DNA from: Caulobacter sp. BK020
GTDB lineage: Bacteria; Pseudomonadota; Alphaproteobacteria; Caulobacterales; Caulobacteraceae
Assembly: GCF_004342605.1 (NCBI RefSeq)
Contig: NZ_SLZL01000010.1
Location: 1 to 64,000, forward strand
Length of the DNA stretch: 64,000 bases
Direction: 5' to 3'
This document shows, one piece after another, positions 25,379 through 34,480 of the stretch. The translations under genes and the position numbers were made by a program. The notes beneath the pieces were generated by a model. It had not been told where the DNA came from. It ran no database searches and saw only the letters and a list, made by a program, of their open reading frames with translations. Each line of letters starts with the position of its first letter. Position 1 is the first letter of the stretch.

Positions 25379-26374
25379 TCAATATTTGAAGGTGACGATC
25401 CGGCGGATCATCAGCTGGCCGACCCCGTAGAGCAGCACGATGCCGCCGACGATCGGCCAGAAGGCGGGATCGGAAAACTTGCTGGTGTAGAACTCCGGGT
25501 GGAACAGGCTGACCGCCGAGACGCAGACCACGGGCAGCAAGGACAGGATCAGCGCCGACATCCGCCCCTCGCTGGACAGGGCGCGGATGCGCTTGCTCAG
25601 CGAAGCCCGGCCGCGGATGACCGTGGCCAGGCCGGACAGGATCTCGGCCAGGTTGCCGCCTGTCTCGGTCTGGATGGCGATGCTGACGGCGAAGAACGCG
25701 ATGTCGGGCGAACCGGTGCGGTGGGCCAGGTTGCGCAGGGCGTCCCGGAACTCGCCGCCATAGGTGGTCTCATCCATCACCAGGCCGAACTCGCTGCCGA
25801 TCGGATCGGGCATCTCCTGGGTCACCAGATTGACCGCCGAGATCACCGGATGGCCGGCCCGCAGGGCGCGGATCATCACGTCCAGCGCCAGGGGCAGTTG
25901 CTCCTCCAGCTTGGCCAGCCGTCCGGCGCGGCGGCGGGCGATCCACAGCACCGCGACCGCAAAGCACAGGCCGGTGGCGCCGAAGCCGGCCATCAGGACC
26001 TGGGGAAAGGGCGACGAAACCGACGCGCCACGCAGGAAGATCACGGCCACCAGCCAGAGCGTGGCCGCCGCGCCGGCGGCCACGCCCAGCACCTGCACCG
26101 GCCCGGCCGACAGCCCGGCCTGGCGGCAATAGAGCGTGGCCCGGGCATGCAGGGCGGCGTAGGGCGTGCGGCCGATCCAGCTGTCGCGCGGCTGGCGCAC
26201 CAGGGTCTGGTAGACCTGTTCCTGCGACAGGCCGCCCGCCATCAGGGTCAGGCGGCGATTGACCCGCTGGGTCTGTTCGCGCGCGCCGAGGAAAAGGCCG
26301 ATCAGGGTCTGGCCGGCCATGGCCACGGCCACGAAGGCCAGGACCAGCGCCATGGGGAAGAAAAGGCTGTCCAT
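25379..26374 (-). CDS. tadB: Tad pilus inner-membrane protein TadB
   Basis: A 331-residue member of the type II secretion system F family. The core LDVMIRALRAGHPVISAVNL and SIAIQTETGGNLAEILSGLA, flanked by membrane segments near 5-25, 95-140 and 270-325, matches TadB. With TadC it forms the platform on which CpaF acts. It starts four bases after the cpaF stop and is followed within eight bases by tadC. Confidence 0.9.
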   Translation of the reverse strand: MDSLFFPMALVLAFVAVAMAGQTLIGLFLGAREQTQRVNRRLTLMAGGLSQEQVYQTLVRQPRDSWIGRTPYAALHARATLYCRQAGLSAGPVQVLGVAAGAAATLWLVAVIFLRGASVSSPFPQVLMAGFGATGLCFAVAVLWIARRRAGRLAKLEEQLPLALDVMIRALRAGHPVISAVNLVTQEMPDPIGSEFGLVMDETTYGGEFRDALRNLAHRTGSPDIAFFAVSIAIQTETGGNLAEILSGLATVIRGRASLSKRIRALSSEGRMSALILSLLPVVCVSAVSLFHPEFYTSKFSDPAFWPIVGGIVLLYGVGQLMIRRIVTFKY

Positions 26375-26378
26375 CGCG

Positions 26379-27725
26379 TCACGCCGAGACCCGGCCCAGG
26401 GCGAACAGGTCGCTGGACAGGCTGATGCCGCGCGCGGCCAGCGCCTCCATGAACCGGGGCCGCACGCCGGTGGCTTCGTACTGGCCCAGCACGCGCCCGT
26501 CGCTCCCGCGCCCCACGCGACGGAAACGGAAGATCTCCTGCATGCAGATGACGTCCTCCTCCATGCCCGAGATCTCGGCCACGGAGACGATGCGGCGCGT
26601 CCCGTCCTCCATCCGCTCGGCCTGGACCACGACGTGGAGCGCCGACGCGATCTGGCCGCGGATCGAGCGGGCGGGAATGTCCAGCCCGGCCATGCCGACC
26701 ATCTGCTCGACCCTCGACAGGGCGTCGCGCGGAGAGTTGGCGTGGACGGTGGTCATCGAGCCGTCGTGACCGGTGTTCATCGCCTGCAGCATGTCGAAGG
26801 CCTCGCCCGAGCGGACCTCGCCGACGATGATGCGGTCGGGGCGCATGCGCAGGGCGTTGCGGACCAGCTCGCGCTGCTGCACCTCGCCCTGGCCTTCGAT
26901 ATTGGCCGGTCGGGTCTCCAGGCGGCCGACATGCGACTGCTGCAGTTGCAGCTCGGCGGAATCCTCGATGGTGATGATCCGCTCGTGATCGTCCACATAG
27001 GCCGACAGGGCGTTGAGCAGGGTGGTCTTGCCCGAGCCGGTGCCGCCGGAAATCAGCACGTTGCGGCGCGCCTGGACCACCGCCTCGAGCACCAGGGCCA
27101 TCTCCCGCGAGATGCTGCCCAGCTCGACCAGGCGGTCCATGGCCAGCGGCGTGCGGGCGAACTTGCGGATCGAGACCAGGGGCCCGTCCACCGCCAGCGG
27201 CGGGATGATGGCGTTGACGCGCGAGCCGTCGGCCAGGCGGGCGTCGACCATCGGCTGGCTCTCGTCGACCCGGCGGCCCACCGCGGCGACGATCTTGTTG
27301 ATGATCCGCACCAGGTGGCGGGTGTCCTGGAAGCGGACGTTGGTGCGCTGCAGGCGGCCGGCCCGCTCGACATAGACCACCTCGTGGGTGTTGATCAGGA
27401 TGTCGGTGACGCTGTCGTCCTTGAGCAGAGGCTCCAGCGGCCCCAGGCCCAGCAGCTCGTCGAGGATCTCCTCGACCAGCTGGTCGGTCTGGCTGGGGGT
27501 CAGAAGACGCTTTTCCTCCATCAGCAGGCCGATGACCGCGCCGCGGATATCCTGGCGCAGGGCGTCGCGCGGCGTGCGGTCCAGCAGGCTCAGATTGAGC
27601 AGGTCGATCAGCCGCTGGTGCAGCCGGACCTTCAGCCCCAGGGCGTCGTCGATGGGCGCCCCCTGCGGATAGGCGGCGGCCACCGCCGTGGCCTCGATAT
27701 GTCGGGTTTCGTCGCCCCAAAGCAT
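26379..27725 (-). CDS. cpaF: Tad pilus assembly ATPase CpaF/TadA
   Basis: A 448-residue secretion ATPase of the CpaF/TadA branch (VirB11/PulE superfamily). Walker A is GGTGSGKTT at about 227-235. The Walker B region is RIIVGEVR at about 298-305, with the family His/Asp boxes around IEDSAELQL and [12 protein letters not shown]. It is cytoplasmic and hexameric in the family, and hydrolyses ATP to drive pilin polymerisation and possibly retraction. It lies three bases after cpaE and four before tadB. Confidence 0.95.
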   Translation of the reverse strand: MLWGDETRHIEATAVAAAYPQGAPIDDALGLKVRLHQRLIDLLNLSLLDRTPRDALRQDIRGAVIGLLMEEKRLLTPSQTDQLVEEILDELLGLGPLEPLLKDDSVTDILINTHEVVYVERAGRLQRTNVRFQDTRHLVRIINKIVAAVGRRVDESQPMVDARLADGSRVNAIIPPLAVDGPLVSIRKFARTPLAMDRLVELGSISREMALVLEAVVQARRNVLISGGTGSGKTTLLNALSAYVDDHERIITIEDSAELQLQQSHVGRLETRPANIEGQGEVQQRELVRNALRMRPDRIIVGEVRSGEAFDMLQAMNTGHDGSMTTVHANSPRDALSRVEQMVGMAGLDIPARSIRGQIASALHVVVQAERMEDGTRRIVSVAEISGMEEDVICMQEIFRFRRVGRGSDGRVLGQYEATGVRPRFMEALAARGISLSSDLFALGRVSA

Positions 27726-27728
27726 GAC

Positions 27729-28946
27729 TTACCTCTCCGCTCCCACCGCCGCCGCGACACGCGTCGGCGCCACCAAGTCCGCCAGGCGGTCGATCGCCGC
27801 CTCGATCTTGCTGCCGCGCCGCACGGCGGCCAGCGACACGCCCTGGTCGATGGCTTGATGCATCAGCCGGCGGTCCTCCGGGATCACCAGGTCGAAGGGC
27901 CGGCCGATCGCCTGCTGCGCCGCCTTCAGCGTCAGGCCGCCGGCGCCGTCGGCCTCGACCTGGTTGCAGATCAGCGTCACCGGCACGTCGTCCAGCCGCT
28001 GGGCGGACAGCATGTGCAGCTGCCGGCGAACCATGTGCACGTGCGGCACCGACAGCCGGGTGACCAGCAGGATGCGCTGCGACTGGCGCAGCAGGCGGTT
28101 GGTCCAGGCGGTCCAGACGGCGGGCGAATCGACCAGGGTGATTTCGAAGTCCCGGCGCAGGCCGGCGGTCAGTCCGTCGATCAGCGCCGGGTTCAGGCTC
28201 TCGACCGGCATCAGCTCGCCCGGGGCGGCCAGCACGCTGACCCCGCTGCGGTGCGCGGTCAGGGCCGAGGCGAAGGACATCTCCTCGACCGCCCCGCCCG
28301 CCGCCAGCACCTGGGCCACGGTGACCGGGTCGGGAATGTCGAGATAGAGCGCCGCGGCGCCCATCTGCAGGTCCAGGTCCGCCACGCAGACCCCGGCGGA
28401 GGCCGGGTTGGCGGCCAGCCGCACCGCAGTCTGCACCGCCAGCGAGGTGGCCCCGACACCGCCGCCGGCCTTGAGCAGGGTGATGATCTCGCCGCTGCGG
28501 CGCTGGGCCCGGCCGGTGTCCAGGCGGCAGAAGATCCGCTCCAGGGCGATGGCCAGGGCCGTGTCGGTGACCGGCGCCGGCAGCACGTCGGCCGCGCCCT
28601 GGTGGATCAGGCGGCGGGTCAGCTCGACATTGGCGTCGCGCATCACGACCAGCACCTCGATCCGGCCGACACAGGCCGACAGGCGCAGGGTCAGGCGATC
28701 GATCCCGGCCGGATCGGCGGCGTCCAGGCCGACGATCAGCAGGTCGAAGGTCTGGGCGGCCCGCTCGGGCCAGGGGGTGTCCAGCCCCCGGAAGGTAACC
28801 GCCGGGAACATGGCCGAAAGCATCGCCAGGGGCGGATCCGCGCCCAGACCCGGCAGGCACAGCCCCACCCGCCACGCGCAAGGCCGCTGCGGCGGCGCCG
28901 GCTCCACCGGGGGCGGCTTGATCCGGTTGAAGGGGAGCAGGCTCAT
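27729..28946 (-). CDS. cpaE: CpaE-like pilus localisation ATPase
   Basis: A 405-residue protein with an atypical receiver-like N-terminal half (DLLIVGLDAADPAGID) and a ParA/MinD-like ATPase C-terminal half. The nucleotide loop is KAGGGVGATS, a CpaE-type variant of the deviant Walker A motif, followed by VADLDLQMGAAALYLDIPDP and LVDSPAVWTAWTNRLL. CpaE positions the Tad machinery at the pole in Caulobacter. The start at MSLLPFNR overlaps the preceding TadE-like stop (ATGA). The longer frame running to 29462 is a shadow. Confidence 0.9.
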   Translation of the reverse strand: MSLLPFNRIKPPPVEPAPPQRPCAWRVGLCLPGLGADPPLAMLSAMFPAVTFRGLDTPWPERAAQTFDLLIVGLDAADPAGIDRLTLRLSACVGRIEVLVVMRDANVELTRRLIHQGAADVLPAPVTDTALAIALERIFCRLDTGRAQRRSGEIITLLKAGGGVGATSLAVQTAVRLAANPASAGVCVADLDLQMGAAALYLDIPDPVTVAQVLAAGGAVEEMSFASALTAHRSGVSVLAAPGELMPVESLNPALIDGLTAGLRRDFEITLVDSPAVWTAWTNRLLRQSQRILLVTRLSVPHVHMVRRQLHMLSAQRLDDVPVTLICNQVEADGAGGLTLKAAQQAIGRPFDLVIPEDRRLMHQAIDQGVSLAAVRRGSKIEAAIDRLADLVAPTRVAAAVGAER

Positions 28947-29539
28947 GACAGGCTTTCTCCGCTGAGGGTCGAGGCCATGTTCGGCAGGGTGAAGGGCGTG
29001 ACCCCCACGACCTGGAGGGCGGCGCTCTGGAAGGTCATGCCGGTGAGGCTGACCGTCACCAGGGGCTCCATGTCCGGAGCGAAGGGGTTTCCCACCTTGC
29101 CCAGGCCGACATGACGATAGGTGATCACCACGTTGGCGGCCGTGATGTCGGGATCGTAGGCCTGCATCTTGGCCAGCACGGCCGCGAACGTCGTGGCGTC
29201 GAAGCCGGCGGTTCCACCGCCGCCGACGATCTGGGTGCAGGTCGAGCTGGCCCCGGAGCAGCTGAACGCCATGTCCGGGACCGTCCCGCCGCCGGCGATG
29301 CCTTGGCTGAGGCCGTCGTAGCCGGCCATGTAGGTCGAGACGATCGGGCTGACCACGGCCAGGCGCACGCCCTCGCGGGTGGCGGTCTTGGCGGCGTTGA
29401 TGGTCCAGGCCAGGCGGCCCATGTCGATGATCGCCAGCAGCATCGAGACGAAGACCAGGCACACCAGGCCGAACTCGGCGGCCGCGGCGCCTCGCTCGTC
29501 GCGCGCCAGTCGAAGGAGGTGGCGGGCCCGGGCGGTCAT
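28943..29539 (-). CDS. TadE-like pseudopilin 2
   Basis: A 198-residue minor pilin. The N-terminal RGAAAAEFGLVCLVFVSMLL contains the Flp-type processing motif (Gly, four residues, Glu-Phe) followed by a hydrophobic helix. The remainder is an exported beta-rich domain with a Cys pair (FSCSGASSTC). TadE/TadF proteins are cleaved by CpaA and are needed for pilus assembly. It overlaps both neighbours by four bases (ATGA), so this part of the locus is translated as a coupled unit. Confidence 0.85.
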   Translation of the reverse strand: MTARARHLLRLARDERGAAAAEFGLVCLVFVSMLLAIIDMGRLAWTINAAKTATREGVRLAVVSPIVSTYMAGYDGLSQGIAGGGTVPDMAFSCSGASSTCTQIVGGGGTAGFDATTFAAVLAKMQAYDPDITAANVVITYRHVGLGKVGNPFAPDMEPLVTVSLTGMTFQSAALQVVGVTPFTLPNMASTLSGESLS

Positions 29540-30039
29540 TCGGTCCACGCCTGCTGGGCGCTGACCGTGAAGCTGGTCAGCGACACCCCGGTGAGGGGAC
29601 CAAACGAGTCGATATAGGGCGGCGTGGCGCTGACCTGGACGATCGGCACGCCGGTCATGTCCTCGTAGCGACCGGCATAGGCGCCGCCGGCGTTGCTGAC
29701 GCAGGACACCGTGACGACGACGCTGGCGTTGCTGGTCCAGTTGGCGATCAGCGGCGATCCCGTGCCGTCGCCGACCCCGGTCCGGGCCACGTTCTGGACC
29801 TTGGCCGTGTCGCCGGTGTTGGTCAGCCCGGCGCAGGTCATCGGCAGGCGGGCGGCGTAGCGGGCCGCGTCGCGCACCGCCGAGACGGCGATATGGTAGT
29901 TCCAGAACAGCCGTCCCGCCCCGACGAAAGCGAAGCACAGCAGCGTCATGAACGGCAGGACCAGCGCGAACTCCACCGCCGCCGAGCCGCCGCAGCCGGC
30001 CAGCAACCGGCGCAGCATGGGGATCGGACGGCTAGTCAT
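29536..30039 (-). CDS. tadE: TadE-like pseudopilin 1
   Basis: A 167-residue minor pilin. The N-terminal segment GGSAAVEFALVLPFMTLLCF has the Gly-x4-Glu-Phe processing motif and hydrophobic helix. Two Cys (MTCAGL and VSCVSN) follow in the periplasmic part. The start may be the ATG at 30039 or MLRRLLAG at 30018. It overlaps the TadG-like gene by eight bases and the next TadE-like gene by four. Confidence 0.85.
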   Translation of the reverse strand: MTSRPIPMLRRLLAGCGGSAAVEFALVLPFMTLLCFAFVGAGRLFWNYHIAVSAVRDAARYAARLPMTCAGLTNTGDTAKVQNVARTGVGDGTGSPLIANWTSNASVVVTVSCVSNAGGAYAGRYEDMTGVPIVQVSATPPYIDSFGPLTGVSLTSFTVSAQQAWTE

Positions 30040-31504
30040 AGAGCCGCACCGAATAGAGCTTGGTCTCCGCCCCGACCGACGAAACGTCGGTGGTGGCCCC
30101 GATGACCTCGCCGTAGATCGAGTTGCTGACGGCCGGGGCGGTCAGGAACAGGTCGATATAGGCGATGATGTGCACGGTCGAGCTGCCGTGGACATTGTCG
30201 GCCTGGCAGTTGGCGATCACCGCCGAGATCGTGCGGCGGTCGGGCGCGACCTGGGCGCCGGTCTTGTTGCACTGGGGCGCGGCGTAGTCGTGCGTACCGC
30301 TGCTGGCCGTCTGGCCGTCGGAGAACGCGCCGGCCGGCTTGGCGATCGAGCCGTCCAGCATGGCCAGCTCCCACTTGTAGACCTGGTAGCGGGTCGGGCT
30401 GGTCGCGCCGGCGACCGGCGCGGGGCCGTAGGCCGCCCAGCCGGTCCCGCTCGATCCGGCGGGGACCTGTGGCGTGTAGGTGGTCGGATTGATCCCCGCA
30501 TGGTTGGTGGCGAAGTACTGGGCCGCGTTCCACACCCCGCTGCCCAGCACGCCCGTCTGGCCGCAGTCGAGCGGGAAGCCCATGCCGCTGGCGAGAGCCG
30601 CGGTGCTGGCGCACGAATTGCTGGGCGCCGACACCGTGGGCGTGCAGGCGCTGTTCCCGGCGGCCGTCTTGGCGCCGATCATGGTGTTCATGGCCGGCAG
30701 GAACAGCGGGTCGTTCTTGTTGCCGGCCGCCGACGACTTGTAGATGTCGAAGCGCACATTGAACCAGTCGTCGGCCGAGGCGATGTTGCCGGTCTGGGTC
30801 TGGGCCGTCGCGCCGAAGCACTCGGTCAGCGGCGGGCTGCGCCCCATGGCGTTCTTGACGTCGGCCGCGCCCGATCCCACCGATAGGAAGCCGAAGTTGC
30901 CGGGTCCCCAGGCCCCGTTGCCGCCGGGCGGCGGGGTCAGCAGGACGCTCTTGCCGATATAGGCGTCGCCGTCGAAGGTCAGGCTGGTGGCCTCGTTGGG
31001 GTTGCACAGCAGCAGCGGCGGCACCTTGCAGATCGCCGTGCCGTAGCCGGCCACCGCCCGGGCCGTGGCGTTGAACCCGCCGACGCCGGTCAGCGCGCCG
31101 AACACCAGGCCCAGGGCGCGCGGCGTCAGGCTGATGCGGATGAAGCTGGCGTTGGCGTCGCTGGTCGCCGCGACGTCGGGATCGTGGCCGCTGAGGAAGG
31201 CGATGTCGCCGGCGCTGATCGCGACATTGCCCTCGAAGGCGTCGGCCAGGGCCTCGCGGTTGCTGACTAGGCTGCCCATGGCGGCGGTCTGGGCCCGGCC
31301 CATGGCGCCCGCGCTTCCGTCCAACTGGCTGGCCCCGGCCAGGGCCGCGGCGTCAACCGCGCTCTCAAGTTCCGCCCGCAGGGCATAGGCGCGGCTGATG
31401 TCGTAGGCCAGGCCGCCGATCGTCACCAGGCCGACCAGGGCCACCCCGGTGAGGGCCGCCACGGCCCCCGATTGGTCATGAAGAAAACGTCGCGCGAGAG
31501 ACAT
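30032..31504 (-). CDS. tadG: TadG-like pilus protein
   Basis: A 490-residue protein. The N-terminal FLHDQSGAVAALTGVALVGL gives a single membrane helix after a Gly-containing processing-like site, followed by YDISRAYALRAELESAVDAAA, the hallmark of TadG/Tad-like proteins. The long periplasmic part is rich in Gly, Ser and Asn and contains several Cys. TadG proteins are minor components needed for Tad pilus assembly. The start is the ATG at 31504, one base from the upstream lipoprotein stop. It lacks a recognisable metal-binding von Willebrand motif. Confidence 0.85.
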   Translation of the reverse strand: MSLARRFLHDQSGAVAALTGVALVGLVTIGGLAYDISRAYALRAELESAVDAAALAGASQLDGSAGAMGRAQTAAMGSLVSNREALADAFEGNVAISAGDIAFLSGHDPDVAATSDANASFIRISLTPRALGLVFGALTGVGGFNATARAVAGYGTAICKVPPLLLCNPNEATSLTFDGDAYIGKSVLLTPPPGGNGAWGPGNFGFLSVGSGAADVKNAMGRSPPLTECFGATAQTQTGNIASADDWFNVRFDIYKSSAAGNKNDPLFLPAMNTMIGAKTAAGNSACTPTVSAPSNSCASTAALASGMGFPLDCGQTGVLGSGVWNAAQYFATNHAGINPTTYTPQVPAGSSGTGWAAYGPAPVAGATSPTRYQVYKWELAMLDGSIAKPAGAFSDGQTASSGTHDYAAPQCNKTGAQVAPDRRTISAVIANCQADNVHGSSTVHIIAYIDLFLTAPAVSNSIYGEVIGATTDVSSVGAETKLYSVRLYD

Positions 31505-31505
31505 G

Positions 31506-31808
31506 TCAGTTGGCGGGGCCCGGGCCCTTCGCCCCTCCCTTGGAGTCGATGCTGGACGTCGCGGCCTGGGCCGGCTGGATGACCTGGTTCTTGCCGTAGC
31601 GGCTGGCGGCCAGGGCGGCGCGGACGCCGTCGCCCCCCGGTTGCCGGACCCGCTCGTAGCGGGCCTCGGGATCGGCGATCTGGGCGGCCAGGTCGGCCCG
31701 TACGGTGTTTCCGAAGCCGGGCGACAGGTCGCGGCGCGCATCCACGCAGCCGGACAGGGCGGCGGCGACGGCCAGGGCCGCCAGCGGGATCATTCTAGTG
31801 CAGGACAT
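31506..31808 (-). CDS. Short CpaD-like lipoprotein of the Tad locus
   Basis: A 100-residue lipoprotein. The leader MSCTRMIPLAALAVAAALSG is followed by Cys (lipobox LSGC). The rest contains SPGFGNTVRADLAAQIADPE and GVRAALAASRYGKNQVIQPA. Wording and place, right after the secretin gene, recall the C-terminal part of CpaD/TadPilin-associated lipoproteins, but it is less than half the usual length and would be a minimal version. It overlaps the cpaC end by 14 bases. An ATG at 31793 is an alternative start but would leave the leader without a basic residue. Confidence 0.7.
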   Translation of the reverse strand: MSCTRMIPLAALAVAAALSGCVDARRDLSPGFGNTVRADLAAQIADPEARYERVRQPGGDGVRAALAASRYGKNQVIQPAQAATSSIDSKGGAKGPGPAN

Positions 31809-33231
31809 GGCCATAGGGTCCATCGACCCCTCCCTTGCCGGCGGCGCCGGTCAGCAGCACGCGATCCTCGGGCGACAGGGCGCCTTGGTTCGCCTGGCCG
31901 CGGCCCAGCAGGAAAAGTTCGGTGTCGGACGGCGGCGTGAAGGCGTCCGCCGGGGTCGCCGTCCGCCCGCGGGTGGGCTTGACCAGGTGCGGGGTGACGA
32001 CGATCACCAGTTCGGTCTGGTTGCGCTGGTAGCCGGTCGAGCGGAACAGCGCGCCCAGCACCGGCAGGTCGCCCAGCATCGGGAACTGGCGAACCTGGTT
32101 CTGATAGTCGTCGCGGATCAGGCCGGCGATCGTGAACGACTCCGCGTCGCGCAGCTCGACCGTGGTCTTGGCGCGGCGGACCTTGATGCCCGGGATGCGC
32201 AGGCCGTTGCTGACGAACGAGCTGTTGGGGTCGATGCTCGAAACCTCGGGATTGACCACCAGGTTGATCATGCCGTCCTGCAGCACTGTCGGGGTGAAGG
32301 CCAGGCCGATGCCGAACTGCTTGAACTCGACAGTGATGGTCGTCAGGCCGCCGCTCTGGTTCTGGGCCACCGGCACCGGGAACTCGCCGCCGGCCAGGAA
32401 GCTGGCCGTGTCGCCCGACATCGCCGTCAGGTTCGGCTCGGCCAGAGTCTTGACCACGCCCTTGGTCTCCAGGGCGTCGAACAGCACGTTCAGGTCCACG
32501 TCGCCGGCGCGCAGAGGGAACTTCAGCAGGCCGAAGCTGTCGAGCACGCTGCTGACCACGCCGGTGTCGCCGGTGCCGATCTCGAAATTGTGGTAGCCAG
32601 GCGCGGTCGGGTCGGCGGTGGCGACGTTCAGGCGCAAGGCCTTGGCGGTGGACCGCTCCATCTCGACGATGCGTACCGACAGGGTGACCTGCTGGGTGCC
32701 CTGCACCGACATCATGTTGACCACCTGGCCGGGCGCGAAGCTTTCGGCCAGGGCCGCGGCGCGGCCGGCGGCGGCCCCGCTGCTGATGGGGCCCGACAGC
32801 ACGACCGACTGGTTGCTGGCGCCGACCACCAGGCCGTCCTCGTCGGGCATGGTGTCGTGCAGCCTCTGGCGCAGGCTGTCGACGTCGGCCGAGATCACCA
32901 CATTGGCGGCGGCCACCAGCTGGCGACCCGGGCCGTAGGCGGTGAGCGTGGCCGAGCCCAGCTTCTTGCCCACCACATAGACCGAGGTCCGGGTCAGGGG
33001 CAGGACGTCGGCGGTCTCCGGATTGGAGATCATCAGGTCCACATAGGGGGCGGGCAGCTCCAGCACCTGGGCCTTGCCGACCGGCACCGTGACCTCGACC
33101 TTGCGCAGGGCCGACGCCGACAGGGCGGCGGGCTGGGCCTGGGCCGAAGGCGGGATCGCCACGGTGGCGGCGACGGCGAGCAGGGCGACGGCGGCGGCGA
33201 CCCCGCGCAGCAGCACGATCTTGCGGTTCAT
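31795..33231 (-). CDS. cpaC: Tad pilus secretin CpaC/RcpA
   Basis: A 478-residue outer-membrane secretin. The signal peptide (MNRKIVLLRGVAAAVALLAV) ends AQAQ. An N-terminal pilus-specific domain with VTVPVGKAQVLELPAPYVDL follows, then the secretin domain with GLIRDDYQNQVRQFPMLGDL and TELVIVVTPHLVKP. It forms the gated pore through which the pilus leaves the cell. The start at MNRKIV is preferred because it begins a good signal peptide. The ATG at 33309 overlaps the cpaB stop (ATGA) and would add 26 Pro/Arg-rich residues, and the choice is not certain. Confidence 0.92.
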   Translation of the reverse strand: MNRKIVLLRGVAAAVALLAVAATVAIPPSAQAQPAALSASALRKVEVTVPVGKAQVLELPAPYVDLMISNPETADVLPLTRTSVYVVGKKLGSATLTAYGPGRQLVAAANVVISADVDSLRQRLHDTMPDEDGLVVGASNQSVVLSGPISSGAAAGRAAALAESFAPGQVVNMMSVQGTQQVTLSVRIVEMERSTAKALRLNVATADPTAPGYHNFEIGTGDTGVVSSVLDSFGLLKFPLRAGDVDLNVLFDALETKGVVKTLAEPNLTAMSGDTASFLAGGEFPVPVAQNQSGGLTTITVEFKQFGIGLAFTPTVLQDGMINLVVNPEVSSIDPNSSFVSNGLRIPGIKVRRAKTTVELRDAESFTIAGLIRDDYQNQVRQFPMLGDLPVLGALFRSTGYQRNQTELVIVVTPHLVKPTRGRTATPADAFTPPSDTELFLLGRGQANQGALSPEDRVLLTGAAGKGGVDGPYGHVLH

Positions 33232-33305
33232 GAACGAAGGTCCGATGGGGCGCGGCATGGGCCGGCGCGGACGGAAGGGGAAGGGCGCGAGCGGGACCAG
33301 GGCGG

Positions 33306-34190
33306 TCATGACCCCACCTCGTAGCCGGTGGTGACGACCCCGCGGGTGACCCGCACCTCGGTGGTGCGCGGCGCGGCGGACGCCGCGGCGCGAACGACGG
33401 GAGCCCGGACCCGGACGCTGGCCCGGACGGGCGCGGCCGGCGCCGCGGCGCGCGGCGCGCCGCCTCGCGACAGGTCGGCCAGGGTGGTCACCTGGCGGGC
33501 CAGCGGCGCCTGGTCGGAGATCTGCCGCAGGACCAGGGAGACCGCTCCGACCGCCTGGGCCAGGGTGATCGCCTGGGCCTGGTCGGGGGTGACCTCCACC
33601 GTGATCGCCTTGACCACCACCGGCTTGTCGGCCGCCTGGTTGTCGGACTGGTCGACGCCGACGACGCGGACGTTCTCGGCCAGCACCTGGGTCAGGCTGG
33701 TGTCGGGCTGGTTGTTGTCCCGGCTGCGGGTCAGCAGCACGTCGACCCGGTCGCCCGGCAGCACGAAGCCGCCAACGCCGGCCACGTCGTTGGCGCGCAG
33801 CGACACCGCTCGCATGCCTTCGGTCAGGGATCCGGACAGGTTGGCCCGTCCGCCCGGACCCGAGATCCGGTCAGGCAGGATCGGTTCGTTGGCGGCGATG
33901 TCCTTGAGCACGATGCGCGCGCCGCCCTGGGCGGCCGCGGCGGCGGCGACGGTGGTGAACGCGCCCGGCGGCACGGAGTCGGCCGGGTAGCGGACCACCT
34001 TCAGGACAGCGGGTTGGAGCTTGAAGCCGCGGGTCAGCGGCTGGGCGGCGACCACGACCGGCGCCGAGGCGCTTTCGCGCACGGCGGGGCCGGCTTCGCG
34101 GCCCGCGCTCATATAGACCCGCGCGGCCAGCACCGCGCCCAGGCCGAGCGCCACGGCGCCCGCCAGGGAAATGACGGTTCTCGTCTGCAT
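33306..34190 (-). CDS. cpaB: Tad pilus assembly protein CpaB/RcpC
   Basis: A 294-residue protein with an N-terminal membrane helix, a SAF domain (VVVAAQPLTRGFKLQPAVLK) and the RcpC/CpaB domain (VLPGDRVDVLLTRSRDN, VKAITVEVTPDQAQAITLAQ). It supports secretin function at the periplasmic side. The C-terminal 50 residues are Ala/Arg/Val-rich and probably disordered. It starts 108 bases after the pilA stop and ends in an ATGA with a possible upstream cpaC start. Confidence 0.92.
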   Translation of the reverse strand: MQTRTVISLAGAVALGLGAVLAARVYMSAGREAGPAVRESASAPVVVAAQPLTRGFKLQPAVLKVVRYPADSVPPGAFTTVAAAAAAQGGARIVLKDIAANEPILPDRISGPGGRANLSGSLTEGMRAVSLRANDVAGVGGFVLPGDRVDVLLTRSRDNNQPDTSLTQVLAENVRVVGVDQSDNQAADKPVVVKAITVEVTPDQAQAITLAQAVGAVSLVLRQISDQAPLARQVTTLADLSRGGAPRAAAPAAPVRASVRVRAPVVRAAASAAPRTTEVRVTRGVVTTGYEVGS

Positions 34191-34248
34191 GGGGGCAACC
34201 CCTCCCCAGAACGGCGGCGGGCTCTTGCTCGGCCCGTCGTCCGGAACC

Positions 34249-34278
34249 GGCGGCGCGGCGGTTGAGGGCCGCGCCGCC
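34249..34278 (-). terminator. GC-rich hairpin between pilA and cpaB
   Basis: The perfect 11-pair stem GGCGGCGCGGC/GCCGCGCCGCC with an eight-base loop lies 20 bases downstream of the pilA stop on the minus strand. No U-run follows, so it is more likely a partial terminator or a transcript-protecting stem than a full stop. It would let pilA RNA outnumber the downstream cpa/tad RNA, as needed for a major pilin. Confidence 0.5.
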
Positions 34279-34297
34279 GAAGATCAGCGGCTGGCGG

Positions 34298-34480
34298 TCA
34301 GCAGTTGGCGGCCGACGGATTGGCCACGCAGGTGGCCGCGTCGGTGATCGCCACGCCGATGTTGGTGCCCAGCAGGACAGCGGCCACCGCGATGGCGCTG
34401 CCGATGATCGCCAGGATCAAGGCGTACTCGGCCGCGGCCGCGCCTTCTTCTTCGCGAATGAAGTCACGCAGAATATTCAT
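34298..34480 (-). CDS. pilA: Flp/Fap-type major pilin PilA
   Basis: A 60-residue prepilin. A short polar leader ends at Gly13 (REEEG) and the mature protein begins AAAAEYALILAIIGSAIAVA with the Glu5-Tyr6 pair diagnostic of Flp pilins, followed by a hydrophobic helix and a short tail with two Cys (TCVANPSAANC). It is processed by CpaA and polymerised by CpaF/TadB/TadC into the polar adhesive pilus. A perfect CtrA-type box lies 93-107 bases upstream, fitting cell-cycle control of pilA known in Caulobacter. Confidence 0.97.
   Translation of the reverse strand: MNILRDFIREEEGAAAAEYALILAIIGSAIAVAAVLLGTNIGVAITDAATCVANPSAANC

Noticed and set aside
26259-29114. A 951-codon plus-strand frame across cpaF and cpaE
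   Set aside because: It is opposite well-recognised pilus genes and has only low-complexity translation.
33232-33309. A start for cpaC at 33309
   Set aside because: It would place 26 Pro/Arg-rich residues before the signal peptide; MNRKIV at 33231 is more natural, though the ATGA overlap keeps the question open.
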